Assembly: GCF_027923225.1 (NCBI RefSeq)
Contig: NZ_BSDI01000007.1
Span: 186,001-250,000, forward strand
Reading direction: 5' to 3'
Length of the DNA: 64,000 bases
Source: Phytohabitans aurantiacus
GTDB taxonomy: Bacteria > Actinomycetota > Actinomycetes > Mycobacteriales > Micromonosporaceae
Shown here in pieces: positions 41,501-48,248 of this stretch (position 1 is its first letter; every line of letters starts with the position of its first letter). A program made the position numbers and the translations under genes. The notes beneath the pieces are model-generated. The model was given only the letters and a program-made list of their open reading frames with translations, was not told where the DNA came from and searched no databases.

Positions 41501-42038
41501 GGTGACCGTCCGGACGGGCGTGACCGACGCGGCGGGCAACGCGCTCGCGGCCAACCACCAGTTCTCGTTCACCACGGCCGACCCGAGCGCCCCGCGATTC
41601 GGGTACGACCAGGTGGGCGGCTCGCTGGACTACGGCGACATGAACTACATGAACGGCTCGCGGTTCGTCAACGGCCCCACCGCGCTCACCGTGAGCCAGG
41701 TCTCCGTCTACCTCAGGACGGTGCAGGCCGCGCCGGGCAACCAGTACCAGGTGGCGATCTACGCCGACGCGAACGGCTCCCCCGGCGCCCTGGTGGCGTC
41801 GAGCACGTCCGGCACGCTGACCGCCAACGCGTGGAACAGCCGGCCGGTCACCGCGACACTGGCGCCGAACACGGCGTACTGGCTCATGTACAACACCAAC
41901 GGCGACAACAACATGAGCTACGACACCGGCAGCGCCAACCAGGGCGCCTGGAGCCAGTCGCGCCCGTTCGGCACGTGGCCGTCCACGTTCGGTACGTCCA
42001 GCCGCTGGACCGCGAAGTTCTCGATCTACGCCTCGTAG
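38586..42038 (+). CDS. Secreted PQQ-dependent sugar dehydrogenase with PKD, Ig-like and repeated C-terminal domains
   Basis: This 1150-residue secreted protein has a Sec signal (MLRRALSG, ending near ASAVA) and a glucose/sorbosone dehydrogenase propeller (about 33-460): GFQEQIVFSGLSSPVDLEFA, RGLLGLALAPNFP, SHSIGDIAFGADGMLYVAAGDG with the likely catalytic His, and NGLRNPYRITM. A PKD domain (about 470-550), a glycan-binding-like region, two 147-residue repeats (742-888 and 1004-1150) and an intervening SbsA-type Ig-like domain follow. It should oxidise aldoses outside the cell using PQQ. ATG at 38586 has better spacing to GGAGG than ATG at 38580. Confidence 0.85.
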   Translation: MLRRALSGFVALATVFTTLSFVGRQPASAVALPSGFQEQIVFSGLSSPVDLEFAPDGRVFVAEKGGRIKVFDDLADTTPTVFADLSANVHNQWDRGLLGLALAPNFPASPYVYVLYTYDAPPGQTAPVWNDVCANANDGRCVVTGRLSRLQASGNTMTGGEQVLLHDWCQQFPSHSIGDIAFGADGMLYVAAGDGASFSAVDYGQLPAGAPTNPCADPANEGGALRSQDIRTAADETQLDGTLLRLDPATGAAAAGNPNIGAADPDTRRIVANGLRNPYRITMRPGTNETWISDTGWNTWEEVNRVVNPTAGVTNFGWPCWEGNARQSGYDSANLPVCETLYTAPAGTHTAPFVAWNHASKLVAGEACPTGSSSSTGVAFYPTAGGPYPAAYHGAVFFADYSRRCVWASLPSTPGGLPDPANLRTFVSDAASPVDLEVGPGGELYYVDLGGTVRRVRYFPGNQPPSAVVEASPTQGPTPLTVTFDGTGSTDPDPADEGRLRYAWDFTDDGVTDSTSPTATFTYTAAGSYTARLTVTDTLNATSTSTVTITPGNDAPTAVIDVPAPGTTWKVGDTIAFAGHATDPQQGALPASRLDWNLVMHHCSAPDNCHEHAIRGWTGVASGSFEAPDHEYPSYLELRLVATDQDGLTHAVTRRLDPKTVDLTFDTVPTGLQLTVGSSSGTTPFSRTVIQGSTNSVSAPSPQGSATFASWSDGGAQTHIVTAPAAATAYTATYTAAPAPQRIGYTQAGASLDTGDMNHMNGSRFVTGSDPATVTSMSVYLKGVQAAPNNQYQLAIYADANGSPGARVASSTSGTLAANSWNTRPITAALAANTPYWLMYNTNGDNNMSYDAGAANQGAWSASTPFGTWPATFGASNRWNAKFSIYATTGADTAAPAVTATTPAGGATGVAPAAPITVWFSESMAAGTITPANLELRGPGGTLVNRTVAYDAANQAVTITPSAALAASTQYTVTVRTGVTDAAGNALAANHQFSFTTADPSAPRFGYDQVGGSLDYGDMNYMNGSRFVNGPTALTVSQVSVYLRTVQAAPGNQYQVAIYADANGSPGALVASSTSGTLTANAWNSRPVTATLAPNTAYWLMYNTNGDNNMSYDTGSANQGAWSQSRPFGTWPSTFGTSSRWTAKFSIYAS
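40809..41249 (+). repeat. 147-residue domain repeat, copy 1 (inside the sugar dehydrogenase gene)
   Basis: This segment encodes 147 residues from RIGYTQAG to FSIYAT and is closely repeated at 41595-42035. Shared blocks include DMN(H/Y)MNGSRFV, QLAIYADANGSPG and PYWLMYNTNGDNNMSYD. The pattern suggests a beta-sandwich that binds carbohydrate or cell wall; the family is not recognised. Confidence 0.75.
41595..42035 (+). repeat. 147-residue domain repeat, copy 2 (inside the sugar dehydrogenase gene)
   Basis: The second copy runs from RFGYDQVG to FSIYAS and is the same length, 441 bases, as copy 1. The two share long exact nucleotide stretches, for instance around 41092-41140 and 41877-41925, so duplication or conversion is recent. 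Confidence 0.75.
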
Positions 42039-42121
42039 CGGCGGGACACCTACCGGCTTGACAGACGCTACATTCCCATATTTCGATGACTCTCTGGACG
42101 GCTACGTCTCGGGGAGATGAC

Positions 42122-43546
42122 ATGCGGGTCTTGGCGGCGGCAATACTGGGTCTCGGCGGCGTGGTCGCTCCCGCGGCGGGCACGCTACCCGCGCCCACCG
42201 AGCTGACGGTCGCTGGCAGCGGCGAGACCGCGTTGCTCGCGTGGCGGCAGCCACCGGGTGAACGCGCCCGCGCCTTCCGCGTCTACGAAAGCGGCGTCGA
42301 GATCACCCGCAACACGACCACCTCGGCGCAGCTCACCAACCTCGGCTTCGCGCGCACCCGCACGTACACCGTCACCGCCGTCGACGGCGCGGGCCGCGAG
42401 TCGTCGCACTCCGCCCCGATCAGCCGGCAGCTCGGCGTCTCCGGGGTGCCGCCGATGTGCTCGCCGGCACCACCGAGCGGCCTCGCCGCCTCCAGCGTCA
42501 CCGCGTCGGCGGTCACGCTGACCTGGACCGGCAACGGCGATCCGGGCACCACCACGGTCACCGGAGCGCCCACCGGCCCGGTGTCCACCGACGGTTCGGG
42601 AGTGCGCGTCGGCGGGCTCAGCCCGGCCACGACGTACACCTTCTGGGTCACCCACTTCCCCAGCTGCTTCGATCCCGTGCCGCAACCCGCCACGGTGACC
42701 GTCACGACCGCGCCGGGCAGGCTCGGCACACCCGCGCCGCCGGCAGGTGTCACCGTGACGGGCGGCACCGACACGACCCTCGGGCTCGCATGGCAGCCGC
42801 CGGCGGGTGGCGCCGCGGGCTATGCCGTCTACGACTCCGGACACCGCGTAGCCACCACGGCCGGAACGTCCACTGTGGTACGTGGGCTCTACCACGCCGC
42901 CGGATACACCTTCCAGGTCGCCGCCCTCGACGCGCGCGGCAACGAGTCGCCCGCCGTCGCGGTGCGCGGGACCACCGCCGCGTGCCAGGCCCGCCCACCA
43001 CGCCCGGCCGCGCTCACGGCCACCGCGCTGTCCGCGTCATCGGTCCGGCTCTCCTGGGAGTACGACGCGGCGGCCTCGGATTACACGATCCTCGACGGTA
43101 CCGGGGCGGCGGTCGGCACGAGTGCCGGCACCACGACAGTCCTGAGTGGACTCGCCTCGGCGACCGCGTACTCCCTCCGCGTGGCCGCGACCCTTGCCCG
43201 CGGATGCGGCCGCAGCGTCGCCAGCGCGGCGGTGAACGTCACCACGCCACCCGGCCCTGCCGGGCGCCCCACCCGCCCCGCCGAACTGCGCATGGTGTCC
43301 GGCGACCCGATGACGGGCACGGTGACGCTCGAATGGATCCAGCCACCGGGCGGCGAACCCGCGGTGTCGTACCGGGTCTACCGCGGCGCGGAGGTGCTGG
43401 CCACCACCGGCACGACGCGAGTCGCGCTGACCCTCCCCCAGGCCACGACCCAGGTGCTCACGGTCGCGGCGGTCGACGGGCGGGGGCTGGAGTCGGCACA
43501 GAGCGCCCCGCTCACGATCCGCGTGCCGTACCTGCCCCCGCCGTAA
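42122..43546 (+). CDS. Secreted protein with about five fibronectin type III domains
   Basis: This 474-residue exported protein has a short signal peptide (MRVLAAAILGLGGVVAPAAG) and about five Fn3 domains: PAPTELTVAGSGETALLAW, PSGLAASSVTASAVTLTW, PAGVTVTGGTDTTLGLAW, PAALTATALSASSVRLSW and PAELRMVSGDPMTGTVTLEW. Each has the Trp strand and the YTFxVxAxD pattern. No catalytic part is attached. Such proteins are adaptors or surface decorations beside secreted carbohydrate-active enzymes. ATG at 42122 follows GGGGAG. A TTGACA at 42059-42064 may be part of its promoter, but no good -10 is seen. Confidence 0.82.
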   Translation: MRVLAAAILGLGGVVAPAAGTLPAPTELTVAGSGETALLAWRQPPGERARAFRVYESGVEITRNTTTSAQLTNLGFARTRTYTVTAVDGAGRESSHSAPISRQLGVSGVPPMCSPAPPSGLAASSVTASAVTLTWTGNGDPGTTTVTGAPTGPVSTDGSGVRVGGLSPATTYTFWVTHFPSCFDPVPQPATVTVTTAPGRLGTPAPPAGVTVTGGTDTTLGLAWQPPAGGAAGYAVYDSGHRVATTAGTSTVVRGLYHAAGYTFQVAALDARGNESPAVAVRGTTAACQARPPRPAALTATALSASSVRLSWEYDAAASDYTILDGTGAAVGTSAGTTTVLSGLASATAYSLRVAATLARGCGRSVASAAVNVTTPPGPAGRPTRPAELRMVSGDPMTGTVTLEWIQPPGGEPAVSYRVYRGAEVLATTGTTRVALTLPQATTQVLTVAAVDGRGLESAQSAPLTIRVPYLPPP

Positions 43547-43558
43547 GCCGAGCGGTTC

Positions 43559-44218
43559 TCAGCGGCGCAGGGCCTTGCGAGCGAGGGCGTTGCCGACGAA
43601 CTGGCCGGCTTGGACGATGACGATGATGGTGGCGACCGTGATGTAGACGACGGGCCAGTTGTACCGCTGCGAGCCGTAGGTGACGGCGAAGTCGCCCAGC
43701 CCGCCGCCGCCGAACAGTCCCGCCTGGGCAGACATGTCCACCACTCCGACGAAGATGAAGGTGTAGCCGAGGATCACCGGGCCGAGCGCCTCGGGGACGA
43801 CGACGGTGAGCAGGATGCTGATCGGCCGAGCACCGGCGGCGCGGGCCGCCTCGATGACCCCCGGCTCGACGGCGACCAGGTTCTGTTCGATGATCCGGCT
43901 GACCGCGAACGCCGCCGCGAGCGACAGGGCGAAGGTGACCGCGTCGGTGCCGATCGTGGTGCCGATGCTGACCAGCATGAGCGGCTGGATGGCGGTCAGG
44001 AAGATGACGAACGGGATCGGCCGCACGACGTTGACCAGGATGTTGACCGTGATGAAGACGACGCGGTTGGCCATGAGGCTGCCGGGGCGGGTGGCGTACA
44101 GCACGAGGCCGAGGGCCAGGCCCAGCAGGCCGCCCGCCGCGACCGAGATGCTGACGATGTAGAACGTCTGCCAGATGGCTTCGCGGAAGACCGGCAGGTT
44201 GGTGACGAACTCGTCCAC
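43559..44218 (-). CDS. metI: Methionine ABC transporter permease MetI
   Basis: This 219-residue permease has five predicted helices, with the short MetI length, NILVNVVRPIPFVIFLTAIQPL near 58-79 and the coupling loop EAARAAGARPISILLTVVVPEALGP near 127-151. It ends with the FVGNALARKALRR tail usual in MetI. GTG at 44218 begins one base after the metN stop. With MetN and MetQ it imports D/L-methionine. All three genes run leftward as one operon. Confidence 0.92.
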   Translation of the reverse strand: MDEFVTNLPVFREAIWQTFYIVSISVAAGGLLGLALGLVLYATRPGSLMANRVVFITVNILVNVVRPIPFVIFLTAIQPLMLVSIGTTIGTDAVTFALSLAAAFAVSRIIEQNLVAVEPGVIEAARAAGARPISILLTVVVPEALGPVILGYTFIFVGVVDMSAQAGLFGGGGLGDFAVTYGSQRYNWPVVYITVATIIVIVQAGQFVGNALARKALRR

Positions 44219-44219
44219 G

Positions 44220-45263
44220 TCAGGCGTTCTCCTCGGTCACGTCGACGCCATCGGCGCGCAGCGCGGCGAGTGCGGCGTCGATACCGCCGGCCGGGCCGGT
44301 CAGTTCGAAGGTGAGGCTGCCGACCGCACGCTCCTGCAGTTCGCTGATGCCGCCGAAGATGATGTCGGCGGCCACGTTGTGCGCGAGGAACGTGGTGGCC
44401 AGGGCGGTCTGGAACCCGGTACGGTCGCGGACCGCGACGGTGACGATCCGTCCACTGTGGGTGCGGCGCAGCCGTTCGAGGGTCTCCGCCGACGGCCGGT
44501 CACGCAGCGCGCCGCGTACGAAGTCGGCGGCCGCGGTGGTGCGCGGGTGGGCGAACACGTCGTAGACCGTGCCGGTCTCGGCGATCCGGCCGCCTTCCAT
44601 GACCGCGACCCGGTCGGCCACGGCGCGGATCACGTCCAGCTCGTGGGTGATCAGCACGATGGTGACTCCCATCTCGTGGTTGACCCGGCCGAGCAGGGCC
44701 AGCACCTCGGCGGTGGTCCTGGGATCGAGCGCGCTGGTGGCCTCGTCGGCCAGCAGCAGCGAGGGCTCGGTGGCCAGCGCGCGGGCGATGCCGACGCGTT
44801 GCTTCTGCCCGCCGGACAGCTGCTCCGGGTGGTCGTGCGCGCGATCGAGGAGCCCGACGAAGTCCAGCAGCCGGGCCACCCGCCGGTCCCGTTCCCGGCG
44901 GTCGACGCCGGCCACCTTGAGCGGGTAGGCGACGTTGCCGGCCACCGTACGGGACCGGAACAGGTTGAACTGCTGGAAGATCATGCCGATGTCCCGGCGG
45001 ACGGCGCGCCGGTCCCGTTCGGCCAGGGCGGTGATCTCCTGGTCGCCGACGTGTACCTGCCCGCTCGTCGGCGACTCCAGCCCGTTGATGAGCCGGATCA
45101 GGGTGCTCTTGCCCGCGCCGGAGTGGCCGATGACGCCGAACACCTCACCCTTGGCGACCTCGAGGCTGACATCGTCCAGGGCCACCACCCGGGAGCCGTT
45201 GCGGCCCCGGGTGAACGTCTTGGTGACCCCGGTCAGGCGTACGTGTGCCGGGGCGGGCGGCAC
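44220..45263 (-). CDS. metN: Methionine ABC transporter ATP-binding protein MetN
   Basis: This 347-residue ATPase has Walker A GHSGAGKST near 38-46, Q-loop MIFQQFNLF, signature LSGGQKQRVGIARAL, Walker B LLLADEATSALD and the switch His in LITHELD. A C-terminal NIL domain (about 265-347) is present, the domain that in MetN binds methionine and inhibits transport. GTG at 45263 starts two bases before the metQ stop is complete and has a weak ribosome site, so translation probably depends on metQ. Length and domain order are normal for MetN. Confidence 0.92.
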   Translation of the reverse strand: MPPAPAHVRLTGVTKTFTRGRNGSRVVALDDVSLEVAKGEVFGVIGHSGAGKSTLIRLINGLESPTSGQVHVGDQEITALAERDRRAVRRDIGMIFQQFNLFRSRTVAGNVAYPLKVAGVDRRERDRRVARLLDFVGLLDRAHDHPEQLSGGQKQRVGIARALATEPSLLLADEATSALDPRTTAEVLALLGRVNHEMGVTIVLITHELDVIRAVADRVAVMEGGRIAETGTVYDVFAHPRTTAAADFVRGALRDRPSAETLERLRRTHSGRIVTVAVRDRTGFQTALATTFLAHNVAADIIFGGISELQERAVGSLTFELTGPAGGIDAALAALRADGVDVTEENA

Positions 45264-45265
45264 GA

Positions 45266-46237
45266 CTACTTGCCCGCCGCGACGGCCTGGTCCTGCACCG
45301 TCTTGAGCAGCGCTTGCAGGTCGGCCGCCGACACCGTGCGGAGGACCGCGACGCCGCCGTTGGACTCCTGCAACCCTTTCTCCACGGCCGGGTCGTGGTA
45401 CAGCTCGGCCAGCTTCAGGTACGTCGGATTGTCCTTGTCGGCGGCCCGGGAGGCGAAGATGTTGACGTACGGCGCCGCGCTCGCGCTGGCCGGGTCGTCC
45501 TGGAACACCACGGCCGACTTGGGCAGTTTCGCACTCGTTGCGTAGTTGATGTTGACGATCGCCGCCGCCACGGATCCGCTCTGAAGCGCGCCGGCGGTCT
45601 GCGAGGCGTCCAGCGTCACCACGTCGACCTTCTTGGTCACGACGTCCGACGTACTGGAGAAGGCGCTGCCGCCGTCCTTGAGCGTGAGCAGGCCCGCGGC
45701 CTGCAGGACCAGCAGGCCCCGCGCCTGGTTGATGGCGTCGTTGGGGATCGCGACCTTGGCGTTCGCCGGCACCTCGCCCGGCGCCTTGTACTTCAGCGAG
45801 TACAGCGGCAGCGGGTACACCGCGGTGGAGCCGATCGGCTGGAGGTCGTCGCCCGCGGTGACGTTGTAGTTGGCGAGGTACTGGATGTGCTGGAACTGGT
45901 TCAGGTCGATCTGCTTTTCCTTCAGCGCCGGGTTCGGCTGGCTGTAGTCGCCGAAGTTGACCAGTTCCACGGTCACGTCGAGCCGCTGCTTGGCCAGGTC
46001 CGTGTAGGTCTTCCAGTACGGCTGGGACGCGTCGGCGACACCGATGCGAACGGTCTGGGCGTCGCCCGCCTCGTCGGATCCGCCGCTGTTGGCGACGATC
46101 GCGACGACCACCCCGACCGCGACGACGACCGCGGCGGCCGCCGCGAGCCACGGCCAGCGACCGCGTTGCCTGGCGGGCAGCACCGGCTGGTCGGAGGGCG
46201 CGGGCTGCTGCGGATCGGACGGTTTCGGCTCGGACAT
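45266..46237 (-). CDS. metQ: MetQ/NlpA-type methionine-binding protein, membrane-anchored rather than a lipoprotein
   Basis: The protein is 323 residues long and belongs to the NlpA/MetQ family: VRIGVADASQPYWK near 64-77, VELVNFGDYSQPNPALKEKQIDLNQFQH near 90-117 and IPNDAINQARGLLVLQ near 163-178. Its N-terminus is a hydrophilic stretch of about 27 residues then a transmembrane helix (PWLAAAAAVVVAVGVVVAIV) with no lipobox cysteine; family members are normally lipoproteins, so anchoring by a signal-anchor helix is unusual. ATG at 46237 is preferred over ATG 46240. It is the first gene of the metQNI operon, downstream of an operator-like dyad. Confidence 0.9.
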   Translation of the reverse strand: MSEPKPSDPQQPAPSDQPVLPARQRGRWPWLAAAAAVVVAVGVVVAIVANSGGSDEAGDAQTVRIGVADASQPYWKTYTDLAKQRLDVTVELVNFGDYSQPNPALKEKQIDLNQFQHIQYLANYNVTAGDDLQPIGSTAVYPLPLYSLKYKAPGEVPANAKVAIPNDAINQARGLLVLQAAGLLTLKDGGSAFSSTSDVVTKKVDVVTLDASQTAGALQSGSVAAAIVNINYATSAKLPKSAVVFQDDPASASAAPYVNIFASRAADKDNPTYLKLAELYHDPAVEKGLQESNGGVAVLRTVSAADLQALLKTVQDQAVAAGK

Positions 46238-46285
46238 CACACTGCTCCGGAAGTTGATCGAGGAAACGAAGATCCCACAATAACC

Positions 46286-46302
46286 TACCTATCCGGTAGG
46301 TA
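46286..46302. promoter_or_regulatory. Operator-like dyad upstream of metQNI
   Basis: TACCTATCCGGTAGGTA is a 17-bp near-perfect palindrome (arms TACCTA and TAGGTA) located 49 bp before the metQ start. Its size and centre fit a TetR-type operator, and it may overlap the promoter of the leftward operon. No TetR gene is in the window. No SAM riboswitch fold was recognised here. Confidence 0.55.
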
Positions 46303-46434
46303 AAATGGGATCTGCGTCTCTCTCCGGGCCCAGCCGCCCCTGATCCCGCGCCAAAAAATCTTGGTGCCGTGTGTCGAGAGCCGGTGGTCGGCTCCGACCT
46401 ACCGGTGACCGCGCAGGAAACGAGGAGGCGAACC

Positions 46435-47004
46435 ATGAGCAAGATCATCTACTGGGTGCACACGTCGGTCGACGGGTTCATCGACGGTCCCAACGGCGAG
46501 TTCGACTGGCCGGTCATGGGCCCGCAGCTGTCCGCGTACTCGGAAGGCCTGGACAAGGGCGTCGACACGCTGCTGTTCGGACGTCCGGTGTGGGAGATGA
46601 TGGTGGGGTTCTGGCCGAACGCCGAGTCCATCTCGGACGATCCGCACGTCGCCGCCTTCGCGCCGTTCTGGCGCGCCACCCCGAAAATCGTCTTCTCGCG
46701 CACCTATCAGGGCGACGAGTGGACCAGCCGCGTCATCACCGGCAACCTCGCCGAGGAAGTGGCGGCCCTCAAGGCCCGGCCGGGCGGCGGCGACCTGCTG
46801 CTCACCGGGGGCGCCGCGCTCGCGGCGGCCCTGACCGAGCTCGGGCTCATCGACGAGTACCACATCGCCGTACACCCGGTGGTGCTCGGCGGCGGCCGGC
46901 CCCTGTTCGCGCATCCCGAGCACCGCCACAACCTGCGGCTGGTCGACTCGCGGGCGCTCGACGGCCAGGTCGTGGTCTCGCACTACCGGCTCGCGCCGGC
47001 GTAG
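46435..47004 (+). CDS. DHFR-fold (RibD C-terminal-like) reductase family protein
   Basis: This 189-residue protein has IIYWVHTSVDGFIDGPNGEFDWPV near 4-27, DTLLFGRPVWEMMVGFW near 44-60, GGGDLLLTGGAALAAALTELGLIDEYHI near 119-146 and HPVVLGGGRPLF near 149. It is the third member of this fold in the window and resembles the YyaP/YwjB type. ATG at 46435 follows an AGGAGG site. It is divergent from metQNI and 53 bp before the LacI gene. Substrate unknown. Confidence 0.87.
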   Translation: MSKIIYWVHTSVDGFIDGPNGEFDWPVMGPQLSAYSEGLDKGVDTLLFGRPVWEMMVGFWPNAESISDDPHVAAFAPFWRATPKIVFSRTYQGDEWTSRVITGNLAEEVAALKARPGGGDLLLTGGAALAAALTELGLIDEYHIAVHPVVLGGGRPLFAHPEHRHNLRLVDSRALDGQVVVSHYRLAPA

Positions 47005-47057
47005 GCCCGGCTACCTCCGAGCGCGCGCACCACGATGCCGCGACCGCCGGTGGCACA

Positions 47058-48116
47058 ATGATCCAGGTGGACGACGCCTCGCACCTGCCCGCCAGGCGCA
47101 GACCAGTGACGCTGCACGACGTCGCGCGTGAGGCTGGCGTCTCCTACGCGACCGCCTCGCGCGCCCTCAACGGCAGCGACCGCAGCGTCCGGGCGGACAA
47201 CGTCACCCGCGTGCGGGCAGCGGCCGCCAAGCTCGGCTACGCGCCACACCTGTCGGCACAGGCCATAGCCAGGGGCTCCACCAACACCGCGGCCCTCGTG
47301 GTCAGCGACATCGACGACCCGTACTTCTCCTCCATCGCCGCCGGTGTCATCGAAGCCGCCGAAGCGGCCGGTCTCATCGTCACGATGGCCGTGGCCGACC
47401 GGTCTCCCGACCTCGAGCTGCGGATCGTGCGCACCCTACGCGGCCAGCGCCCGCGGGTGATCGTCATCGCGGGCAGTCGCGTGGAAGGGTCACACACCCG
47501 CGGCGCGCTCGTCGACGAACTGGAGACGTACCGCGTCGCCGGCGGCCGGGTCGCCATGATCAGCCAGGAGGACCTACCTTTCGCCACCCTGGCCATCGAC
47601 AACCACGGCGGCGCCAAACAACTGGCGCTGGCGCTCGTCGACCGGGGTTATCGGACCTTCGGCGTCATCCATGCCGCCGACGCCATCCGCACCTCGCACG
47701 ACCGCCGCACGGGCTTCCTGGATGGACTGCGGCAGGCCGGCATCCACGCCGGCGCATGCCGTTCGATCGAGGTGCCGTTCACCCGCGAAGGCGGCGTGCG
47801 GGGCGCCCGCGCCATCGGCGAGGGTGGCGCCGGTCCCGACGTGGTCTTCGCGGTCAACGACATGATGGCCATCGGAGCGATGACCGCCTTCCGGCACGCC
47901 GGCCTCATCCCCGGCCGGGACATCGGAGTTGCGGGCTTCGACGACATCGGTTCGGCGGTCGACCTCACGCCGCCGCTGACCACCGTGCGGGTGCCGCTGC
48001 ACGACGTCGGGCTGACGGCCGTCCGCGCCGCGCTCGCCGGCGGAACTCCCGAGGTCGTCCACGTCCCGACCGAGGTGGTCCTGCGCGACAGCACCCCTGG
48101 CCTGCCCGGAGCGTAG
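47058..48116 (+). CDS. LacI-family transcriptional regulator
   Basis: This 352-residue repressor has a LacI HTH (TLHDVAREAGVSYATASRALNG near 18-39, with the hinge GYAPHLSAQAIARG near 60) and a periplasmic-binding-protein-like sensor domain (VVSDIDDPYFSSIAAGV, VFAVNDMMAIGAM, VAGFDDIGSAVDLTPPLTTVR). It stands directly upstream of the GH43 gene and reads towards the polysaccharide locus, so control of those enzymes by a sugar ligand is expected. ATG at 47058 is used; a GTG at 47067 is also possible. Confidence 0.9.
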   Translation: MIQVDDASHLPARRRPVTLHDVAREAGVSYATASRALNGSDRSVRADNVTRVRAAAAKLGYAPHLSAQAIARGSTNTAALVVSDIDDPYFSSIAAGVIEAAEAAGLIVTMAVADRSPDLELRIVRTLRGQRPRVIVIAGSRVEGSHTRGALVDELETYRVAGGRVAMISQEDLPFATLAIDNHGGAKQLALALVDRGYRTFGVIHAADAIRTSHDRRTGFLDGLRQAGIHAGACRSIEVPFTREGGVRGARAIGEGGAGPDVVFAVNDMMAIGAMTAFRHAGLIPGRDIGVAGFDDIGSAVDLTPPLTTVRVPLHDVGLTAVRAALAGGTPEVVHVPTEVVLRDSTPGLPGA

Positions 48117-48175
48117 TCGGCGCCAGTCTCGATCTTGATCAACAGTCGCACTTGCATCCAGGTATGTCGAAGTGT

Positions 48176-48207
48176 GTTACTGTCGGGCAGCTAATTGTCA
48201 ATCGATG
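48176..48207 (+). promoter_or_regulatory. Shared 32-bp motif, site A (upstream of GH43)
   Basis: This site starts GTTACTGTC and ends TGTCAATCGATG, 41 bp before the GTG of the GH43 gene. It matches site C before the PaaX gene at 26 of 32 positions and site B before the GH53 gene at 25 of 32 without gaps. It is a candidate operator for the PaaX-family protein or another shared regulator. Confidence 0.6.
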
Positions 48208-48248
48208 ACCGTCGCCGCTATGGATGGCTTCGTCTGGAGGGACGCGAC

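Noticed and set aside
39201..41558. Very long open frame on the minus strand across the sugar dehydrogenase gene
   Set aside because: The product is Arg/Gly/Val-rich and low in complexity, lacks a family pattern and is the usual antisense shadow of GC-rich coding DNA.
40809..42035. Repeats considered as a possible mobile element
   Set aside because: Both copies are in frame, of equal length and inside one secreted protein, so they are domain duplication.
46241..46434. Possible SAM riboswitch before metQNI
   Set aside because: I could not build the SAM-I/II/IV core; only the 17-bp protein-operator-like dyad is clear.
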